A stretch of DNA of 64,000 nucleotides from positions 62,001-126,000 of the forward strand of contig NZ_QOCB01000110.1 in NCBI RefSeq assembly GCF_003318165.1, read 5' to 3'. Made by a program: the position numbers and the translations under genes. This document shows positions 58,163 through 64,000 of this stretch, piece after piece (position 1 is the first letter of the stretch; every line of letters starts with the position of its first letter). The notes beneath the pieces were generated by a model. It was not told the DNA's origin. It searched no databases and saw nothing but the letters and a program-made list of their open reading frames with translations. Source of the DNA: Psychromonas sp. B3M02 (GTDB lineage Bacteria; Pseudomonadota; Gammaproteobacteria; Enterobacterales; Psychromonadaceae).

Positions 58163-58555
58163 CTATGGACAGATATCTGGGAAAACAGCTTGTACTGTGA
58201 TTTCATCTTCAACATCGGCTAAACGTTGATCACCCCAATCTATGGTAATGGCTAGGGTGCTTGTAATATCAAAGGTGTTGGGATCGAAGCTACGAGTAAA
58301 ACCATCCGCTAGGGTTAAATCATCGAGTGATTCTGTTCCATCTTTTAATTCACACAGTGAGTTCCAAATTTGCTCTACGGTATTGCTTGCCTCGATACTT
58401 GCCAGTGTATATTGGCTACTACTACGTGCATATTGCAGGCTTTTATTTTGTGTATAAGCTAACCCTAATACAGAGAGGCTAGCAATAAGCACTGTAATCA
58501 GTAATTCAATCAGGGTGAAACCTTTTAGTTGATTTGGTGAGCGCTGTGTTTTCAT
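58163..58555 (-). CDS. pilV: type IV pilus minor pilin PilV-like
   Basis: A 130-residue prepilin with LKGFTLIELLITVLIASLSVLGLAYTQ at the cleavage site and helix, the PilV-type ending of the helix. A C-terminal pair of Cys (SLCELKD and DICP) could form the disulfide. It overlaps fimT by one base and directly precedes pilW. Confidence 0.82.
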   Translation of the reverse strand: MKTQRSPNQLKGFTLIELLITVLIASLSVLGLAYTQNKSLQYARSSSQYTLASIEASNTVEQIWNSLCELKDGTESLDDLTLADGFTRSFDPNTFDITSTLAITIDWGDQRLADVEDEITVQAVFPDICP

Positions 58556-59034
58556 TAGCTACAGTCTCCGCTATCACTACTGATTTGAGTTTGCCCGCTG
58601 CTATAAATCGCTAAGCAGCGGTATTCGTCCTCCCAGCTAAAAGCGATCTGCTCATTTTCTGCAAACCCAGTTTTTTGTACGGTCAGAGAAACTTCAGTGC
58701 TGCTACCTGCAGAAGGGGTAATGCTAACTTGATCTGTGGCTAAGGTAATGGTTTTGATAGTGCTATCTGCACCAGAGACCACATTGCTTAATGTCCAAGT
58801 TAAGCGGTTATTGGATGAGGTTAATGTCACTTCTTCGTTGCGTTTTAAGGCTTCTGAGCGAGTTAATTGGTAGATACTTTGCACTTGGTTAACCGCAACG
58901 GCAATACTGTTATCACGAATTAATGCAGTCCAACTTGGAATAGCAATAATCGATAAAATAATAACAATCGCCACTGTTATCATCAGCTCAACTAATGTGA
59001 ATCCTTGCTGCTTTACCGGTATCATTTCCAGCAC
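58555..59034 (-). CDS. fimT: GspH/FimT-family minor pilin
   Basis: A 159-residue prepilin: KQQGFTLVELMITVAIVIILSIIAIPSW is the cleavage site and helix, followed by QVQSIYQLTRSEALKRNEEVTL, the GspH/FimT motif. A C-terminal Cys pair (YRCLAIY and GDCS) is typical. The start may be residue 1 or 4. It overlaps pilE by 13 bases. Confidence 0.85.
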   Translation of the reverse strand: MLEMIPVKQQGFTLVELMITVAIVIILSIIAIPSWTALIRDNSIAVAVNQVQSIYQLTRSEALKRNEEVTLTSSNNRLTWTLSNVVSGADSTIKTITLATDQVSITPSAGSSTEVSLTVQKTGFAENEQIAFSWEDEYRCLAIYSSGQTQISSDSGDCS

Positions 59035-59456
59035 CCTGATGTTGTTGGTGTCTTATTACCAAGGTAATCAAATGTTAACGTTGCACAACTATCTCCGGAT
59101 TGGCTGCTAGTCGAAACAGGTACCGCGGAAATGGTATATTGGTCATCTTCTAAGGTGCTAAAGCTTACGGTATAGTAGCTGTTGGTATAATCCTCGGCAG
59201 TGGCACTGCTACCTGTGTAATTACCATTACGAGAATAATAACGCTCTAATTGCTGACTCAATTCAATCATGGATTGTTGAATATCGTAGCGATAACTTTT
59301 TTGCACGGCCGTCAAATAAGAAGCAAAGCCAATCTGCGCCAAAATGGCCACAATGGCAATTACAATAAGCAACTCAATTAAGGTAAAACCTTTTTGTTTT
59401 GTCGCTAGCTTAGTGGTCTTGGTTTTATTCCAAAGCCTAGTCGTAAAAAATATCAT
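59022..59456 (-). CDS. pilE: type IV pilin PilE-like
   Basis: A 144-residue prepilin with an unusually long 23-residue leader before QKGFTLIELLIVIAIVAILAQIG. Mature residues include QSMIELSQQLERYYSRNGNYTG, typical of PilE. A Cys pair near the end (DSCATL, SGCWK) would form the D-loop. No strong ribosome site precedes the ATG. It is the first gene of the pilE-fimT-pilV-pilW-pilX-like operon. Confidence 0.85.
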   Translation of the reverse strand: MIFFTTRLWNKTKTTKLATKQKGFTLIELLIVIAIVAILAQIGFASYLTAVQKSYRYDIQQSMIELSQQLERYYSRNGNYTGSSATAEDYTNSYYTVSFSTLEDDQYTISAVPVSTSSQSGDSCATLTFDYLGNKTPTTSGCWK

Positions 59457-59713
59457 TATCTATTGATGCCATGGGTTGGTGAGGTTGAATTATCGAGTCT
59501 ATTGATATGATTCGAACGTGCATATTCGTATGACAAATAATAAACAGTTAAATGCTAACTAACAAGTATTAGGTAGTGCTTATTTTGTGTACAGGAGTTT
59601 ATTCATTTAAAACCCGTATTCACTGGGAGGAGGCTTTTATTTTTCTTTTACTTGTTGCATAGTCCCTTGTCTGAACCAAGTACGCCCATAATATAATTAA
59701 AAGAGCTCATTAA

Positions 59714-62614
59714 ATGCTGCCAAGTAAGCCTATTTATCTATTATTTTATTGCCTGTGTTTAAGTTTTTCTACTTCTGCTGTTGTTTATGCAGCCGCTGAA
59801 CCTTCATCAGAGTCCACTATGAAAAATATTGAAGTCATTAATAATTCGATTACCCAAAGCCCTAATGATAAACGTCAATATCAGGTGATTCGTTTAGCGA
59901 ATCAATTAGAGGTGTTATTGATTTCAGATCCGGATTTAAAAAACAGTGCGGCTTCTTTATCAGTACCTATTGGCAGTATGCATAATCCAGACTCTCAGCT
60001 TGGTTTAGCGCATTATTTGGAGCATATGTTGTTTTTAGGCTCTAAACGTTACCCTGTGATCAATGAATACAGTAAATTCATGAGTCAAAATGGCGGGTAT
60101 ACCAATGCTTATACCGCGCAGGATGCAACTGTGTATGGATTTGAGGTTAATGACAGTGCCTTTTCGGAAGCCTTGGACAGACTAGGTGACGTAATGAGTG
60201 AGCCATTATTAGATGAAAAGTATGCCGAAAAAGAGCGCCATACAGTCAATGCAGAAAATGAAACCTATGTAGATAACGACATGCGTAAGCTGTATGCATT
60301 GCAACGTTATTCGTTAAATCCTGAGCATCCAATGGCTCGTTTTAGCACAGGTAATTTAGAAACTTTAGTTGATAAACCTAATAGTAACTTACAACAAGAG
60401 CTGACTGCCTTTTTCAAAGCGCATTACTCTGCTAATAACATGAAAGTTGCTTTGATTAGCCCTCGTTCAATACAAGAGTTGCAAAAAGCTGCCGCTAAGT
60501 ACCTAACGCAAATTCCTAATAATAATGTCGCTACGCCAGTGATCATGACGCCTTTATTAACTGATAAACAGTTGGCGTTAGAAGTGCAAATGAAACCTAC
60601 GGTTGAGCTAAAATTATTACAAGTTAACTTTTTAGTGCCGAGCGTGAAAGAGGATTATATGTACCAGCCAGGTGGTTATATTAGCCGCTTGTTAGGCTCT
60701 GATCATAAAGGTGGTTTGTCTGATTATCTGCAAAAACAAGGGTTAGCAGAATCTGTATCGGCAGGGTTTTATGGTGCGCAGAGTGAGCAATATTCACAGT
60801 TTAGCATGACCTTTAAGCTAACCAATAAAGGCTTAACTAAACAAGATACGGTATTAGCGAGTTTGTTTGCTTATATTGAACTGATTAAAAACAAAGGGAT
60901 TAATCAATTACAGTATTCAGAGCAGAAAAAAAGCTTAGATAATTATTTCCAATTTTTACCTAAACAATCAAGCTTTCAGTACGTTATGTCACTCTCTGCC
61001 AATATGCAGAAATACCCATTACAAGACCTACTTTCCTATTCATTTCGTTTAGATGGGTTTAAGCCTAAGTTAATCGCAGCGCTAACTGACTACTTAACAC
61101 CTGAAAATAGCCGTGTTTTTTTAGTGTCGCCTAATGCTGTTGTTAAAAAAGATATTCCTTTTTATAAAGGTAAATATTCACAGAATAAAATCAGTGCTAG
61201 TCGACTAAAGCAGTGGTTAGCAGTGGCAAAGACTATCGAACCTGACATGACACTACCTGTTCGTAACGAATGGTTACCTGAGGACCTATCCCTAGTAAAA
61301 GAGAAAACTAAAAAAGCGATACCTTTAGTCAAAGAGTCTGGTTTGTCGGTATGGGTTAAACAGAGTGATTTACAGCAACCTAAGGGCAGTTATCGACTAC
61401 AGCTTAACAATGATTTAAATGATCAAAGCGCTGCAGCCCGTATAAAAATTAACTTGTTATTGGATATTGCACAAAAACAGTTATCGGAGTTGAGCTTTGT
61501 TACTCAAGAAGCAGGATTAGGTTTTTCTATTAGCAGTAATGATGGGTTAATGATTAGCACTAGTGGTTACAGTGATAAACAGGGCAATCTATTATTAACG
61601 CTATTAAGCTACTTTGAAAGCATGGATATTGATCAACAGTCGCTCTCTTTAGCAAAACAGGAGTTGGTACGTCGCTTAAACAATCAATCAAAAATGAAAG
61701 CGATGGACTTAGGTTTAGATGGGTTTAGAAAGGTAGTACGTTTGCCATCTTTTTCAAATGAAAGTTTGTTAGCTGCAGTTGACTCGGTGACCAGTGATGA
61801 CCTTAAACAACTTGTTAAACAGATATTCGCACAGTCTAGTGTGAGATTATTAGCATTGGGTAATTTTTCTACCGTGGATGTGTCGCAATTAACTGCGCAA
61901 TTAAAAGTGAAAATTAAGATTCAGCCTAAGGCTTTTTATAAGAGTGAGCGTTTACAGGCGATGCCTGAACAAGGTGCATTAAACTTTGTACGTCAATCGG
62001 AGTTGGAAGATGATGCCTTAGCCAGTGTTTATTTAGCCGCCGATCAAGACCCGAGTTCATCCGCTAAAGCCGAGTTGTTAAATAAGTTATTAAAACCTGC
62101 TTTTTATGATCAAATTCGTACTCAAGAACAGTTAACTTATTCTCCTTTTAGTGCCAGTTTCGAAGTGGGTAAAAGCGTTGGGTTTGGTTTGTTTACACAA
62201 AGTCCAACCATTGGTAGTGCAGCCCTATATGAACGTTTCCAAGCATTTTTAGAAAGCTTTAAGGGGGTATTAAACAATACATCTGAAAGCGATTTTGAAG
62301 AGATAAAAAAAGCACATATTGCTAATTATTTAGCCAAACCAAGTAATTTAAGCACAGAGTTTTCTTACCTAATTGGTGAGTGGATGAATAACAAAGAAAA
62401 AATAGATACTAAACAACAGCATATAGAGTTATTGCAGTCTGTTAGTTTAAAACAAGTACAGGCATATTATAATCATCTATTTTTTGATAAAAGTGCCGCG
62501 CAACAAATCATTGTCCAGGTCAAAGGTAAAAAATTCAGCGGGGAAGCCCCTCTATCACTAACGCCTGAGATCCCTATTTCAAGCGTTGATCAATTAGATA
62601 TTGCAGCAAAGTAA
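59714..62614 (+). CDS. ptrA: periplasmic M16 metalloprotease, pitrilysin (protease III) type
   Basis: A 966-residue insulinase-family protease. A signal peptide ends near VVYAA. The inverted zinc motif places His100, Glu103 and His104 in HYLEHMLFLG, with the distal Glu in ERHTVNAENE. SQNGGYTNAYTAQDATVYGFEV is the pitrilysin/IDE signature. Inactive M16 repeats follow, with an R/Y substrate pair near RTQEQLTYSPF. It degrades small periplasmic peptides. Here it is not in the recB-recC neighbourhood of E. coli ptrA. Confidence 0.9.
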   Translation: MLPSKPIYLLFYCLCLSFSTSAVVYAAAEPSSESTMKNIEVINNSITQSPNDKRQYQVIRLANQLEVLLISDPDLKNSAASLSVPIGSMHNPDSQLGLAHYLEHMLFLGSKRYPVINEYSKFMSQNGGYTNAYTAQDATVYGFEVNDSAFSEALDRLGDVMSEPLLDEKYAEKERHTVNAENETYVDNDMRKLYALQRYSLNPEHPMARFSTGNLETLVDKPNSNLQQELTAFFKAHYSANNMKVALISPRSIQELQKAAAKYLTQIPNNNVATPVIMTPLLTDKQLALEVQMKPTVELKLLQVNFLVPSVKEDYMYQPGGYISRLLGSDHKGGLSDYLQKQGLAESVSAGFYGAQSEQYSQFSMTFKLTNKGLTKQDTVLASLFAYIELIKNKGINQLQYSEQKKSLDNYFQFLPKQSSFQYVMSLSANMQKYPLQDLLSYSFRLDGFKPKLIAALTDYLTPENSRVFLVSPNAVVKKDIPFYKGKYSQNKISASRLKQWLAVAKTIEPDMTLPVRNEWLPEDLSLVKEKTKKAIPLVKESGLSVWVKQSDLQQPKGSYRLQLNNDLNDQSAAARIKINLLLDIAQKQLSELSFVTQEAGLGFSISSNDGLMISTSGYSDKQGNLLLTLLSYFESMDIDQQSLSLAKQELVRRLNNQSKMKAMDLGLDGFRKVVRLPSFSNESLLAAVDSVTSDDLKQLVKQIFAQSSVRLLALGNFSTVDVSQLTAQLKVKIKIQPKAFYKSERLQAMPEQGALNFVRQSELEDDALASVYLAADQDPSSSAKAELLNKLLKPAFYDQIRTQEQLTYSPFSASFEVGKSVGFGLFTQSPTIGSAALYERFQAFLESFKGVLNNTSESDFEEIKKAHIANYLAKPSNLSTEFSYLIGEWMNNKEKIDTKQQHIELLQSVSLKQVQAYYNHLFFDKSAAQQIIVQVKGKKFSGEAPLSLTPEIPISSVDQLDIAAK

Positions 62615-62717
62615 ATTTTACTTTTCATTGAGAATATGTGAACTTTTATAAGTGACAAGGCTCACACTTAATGTACGGTAAGAAACTTACTGACACTTCA
62701 TTAATAATGACCTATTC

Positions 62718-62748
62718 AAGCCCTTAGGCGAAAACCTATAAGGGCTTT
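62718..62748 (+). terminator. terminator after ptrA
   Basis: AAGCCCTTA..GG pairs with CCTATAAGGGCTT over a CGAAAA loop, followed by four T, about 100 bases past the stop. Confidence 0.75.
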
Positions 62749-62772
62749 TGTTTATGGTGAGTATTGAAATAT

Positions 62773-62901
62773 ATGAAGTATTATCCGAAGCAAGCGCAAT
62801 GTGTTGTTGGTGAGGAGCGCGATCACATCAACCTATTGAATGTACTGCTAACGGGCACTAATTACATGAAATTAAGTTACTTTTACTCAGGTAAAAGTTG
62901 A
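62773..62901 (+). CDS. possible 42-residue small protein (weak)
   Basis: An ATG frame starting MKYYPKQAQC and ending SYFYSGKS, with mixed composition. It has no Shine-Dalgarno sequence, no recognised family, and its end overlaps a small hairpin. It is more likely chance than a gene. Confidence 0.15.
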   Translation: MKYYPKQAQCVVGEERDHINLLNVLLTGTNYMKLSYFYSGKS

Positions 62902-62971
62902 TCTATTAATGGCTGTAATGGGTATAAGTACAGGGTAAATTTATAACAATAAAAACTAAAGGACGAACAGT

Positions 62972-63721
62972 ATGAAAAAAATACTACTTACAACGGCGAT
63001 TGCATTTGCATTACCATTAAATGTTTATGCAGCGGATGAAAAAAGCGAGTTTGTTGAAGGTGACGCAACGGTTGCAGGTGAAGCCGAGTTAGGGGCAACA
63101 GTAACAACAGGTAACACTGATACTTCTTCATTTAAAGCGGCTTTAGAAATAAAGCAAGAGCTGTCTGATTGGGAAAATACTTACTCTTTTGATGGTACCT
63201 ACAAAAAAGATGAAGATGAAGTAACAGCAAAACGTTATTACTTCGAAGTACAAGGTGACTATCAAATTAATGATACCAGCTATGCTTTTGCAAATACTAA
63301 CTATGAGATTGACCCGTTCTCAGGTTATGACTACTCATCAAGTACATCTGCTGGTTATGGTTACCGTTTCATTGATTCAAAAGATATGTCTTTAACGGGT
63401 GAAATTGGCCCTGGTTATGTTTACCAAAAATATGATGATGATTCAGCGGAAACTGAAGGTGAAGATTACGATGCAAGTGCAGTCGCCCATATCGTTGTTG
63501 ATTTTGAAACTAAAATTGGTGATTCTGCAAAATTCCAACAAAAGTTTGTTGCCGATTGGGGTAGTAAGTTCGATGGCCGTTCTGAAACATCAATCTCAGC
63601 TAATCTAGTGGGCTCATTAGCAATGAAATTCGCGGTTGTAGTGCGTTATGATAACAAGCCACTTGAAGACGTGAAAAGTACTGATACAGAAACAACGATG
63701 ACCTTATTATATGGTTTTTAA
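62972..63721 (+). CDS. DUF481 (YdiY-like) outer-membrane protein
   Basis: A 249-residue protein. A signal peptide ends NVYAAD. The DUF481 start AELGATVTTGNTDTSSFKAALEI is characteristic. About ten to twelve amphipathic beta strands follow and the protein ends in LLYGF, a BAM-type C-terminus. Loops are very acidic (DDDSAETEGEDYD). Function of DUF481 proteins is unknown; in E. coli YdiY is acid-induced. It has an AAAGGA site and its own terminator, so it is monocistronic. Confidence 0.85.
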   Translation: MKKILLTTAIAFALPLNVYAADEKSEFVEGDATVAGEAELGATVTTGNTDTSSFKAALEIKQELSDWENTYSFDGTYKKDEDEVTAKRYYFEVQGDYQINDTSYAFANTNYEIDPFSGYDYSSSTSAGYGYRFIDSKDMSLTGEIGPGYVYQKYDDDSAETEGEDYDASAVAHIVVDFETKIGDSAKFQQKFVADWGSKFDGRSETSISANLVGSLAMKFAVVVRYDNKPLEDVKSTDTETTMTLLYGF

Positions 63722-63749
63722 TGCGTAGCATTTAATCACAACACCATTA

Positions 63750-63790
63750 AATAGCCTTATTATCATCTAAAAATAAGGCTATTATTTTTT
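63750..63790 (+). terminator. terminator after the DUF481 gene
   Basis: AATAGCCTTATT and AATAAGGCTATT form a perfect 12-bp stem followed by A then six T, 28 bases after the stop. Confidence 0.92.
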
Positions 63791-63980
63791 CTCAGAGCCT
63801 ACCTTTTCTTTTTGATAACTCGTAATTAACTGATTTTTATCACAAAATGGCTCAAAATGATGTTGTTAATGTTAATTTGATCACATTATCCCTGTTGAGC
63901 TTTGTTTTTATTTTTTAATTCTTATGTTAGTCATCTGCATTTGTTAGAATCTTTTGCTATTACTTAAAAGGTTGATTTTA

Positions 63981-64000
63981 ATGCGGCGTTATGTGCCTTC
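63981..64000 (+). CDS. first codons of a gene continuing past the right edge
   Basis: ATG at 63981 opens a frame reading MRRYVP to the edge, with an AAAAGG site about 10 bases before it. Too short to identify. Confidence 0.35.

Larger units (their letters stand above)
62615..62971. other. intergenic region between ptrA and the DUF481 gene
   Basis: 357 bp containing the ptrA terminator, an 8-bp ACTTTTAC/GTAAAAGT hairpin at 62880-62899, and a 42-codon ATG frame at 62773-62901 without a ribosome site. The rest is featureless. Confidence 0.45.

Overview
The window is a stretch of bacterial chromosome with dense, low-GC coding DNA (roughly 40% GC by eye), Shine-Dalgarno starts, and many hairpin-plus-T-run terminators. 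Gene content and order point to a marine gammaproteobacterium of the Alteromonadales/Psychromonas type. The supporting features are an E. coli-like S10-spc-alpha ribosomal block with its leaders, OxyR with cysteines at 199 and 208, TmcA, RsuA, TrmH, NtrB/NtrC, PldA, TonB-ExbB-ExbD and a type IV minor pilin cluster. The genus is an inference from overall character and cannot be proved from the window. No tRNA, rRNA, CRISPR array, insertion sequence or prophage was found.

Layout. 1-7.5 kb: the 3' part of glmS, a divergent second-type adenylosuccinate synthetase beside a LysR regulator, and three consecutive cyclic-di-GMP enzymes. 7.8-12.7 kb: a secreted MsrA, a tandem array of eight covarying hairpins, a MetQ-type methionine lipoprotein with MetJ-like boxes, several small genes, an EamA transporter and a hydratase-family enzyme. 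12.8-15.4 kb: a tonB-exbB-exbD operon with a Fur-box-like promoter, and a small outer-membrane barrel. 15.6-19.9 kb: a methyltransferase and an overlapping tmcA-rsuA-alkyltransferase-like operon.

20.0-33.9 kb: the complete S10, spc and alpha operons (rpsJ to rplQ, including secY, rpmJ and rpoA). The S10 leader has hairpins consistent with L4 control. An internal terminator and promoter separate rpsQ from rplN. A conserved S4-type pseudoknot leader precedes a GTG-started rpsM. 34-45 kb: oxyR, a large Ig-like surface lipoprotein, a SieB-like membrane protein, trmH, a DUF2868 membrane protein coupled to a DUF3482 GTPase, pldA and recG.

45-52.6 kb is a nitrogen-control island: ntrC, ntrB, a DUF4124 protein, a type III glutamine synthetase (glnN) and a type I glutamine synthetase (glnA). 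Both synthetase genes have a sigma-54-type -24/-12 promoter, and glnA also has two NtrC-like sites two helical turns apart. 52.6-64 kb: typA, yihY and dtd; the minor pilin cluster pilE-fimT-pilV-pilW-pilX-like; a pitrilysin-type protease; a DUF481 outer-membrane protein; and the first codons of a further gene.

Most of the window is housekeeping. The parts most worth a second look are the covarying hairpin array after msrA, the paired glutamine synthetases with their leader hairpin, the DUF2868-DUF3482 membrane/GTPase pair, the oversized PilX-like prepilin in a cluster lacking pilY1, the purA paralogue with its LysR partner, and a 48-bp palindrome between glnA and typA.
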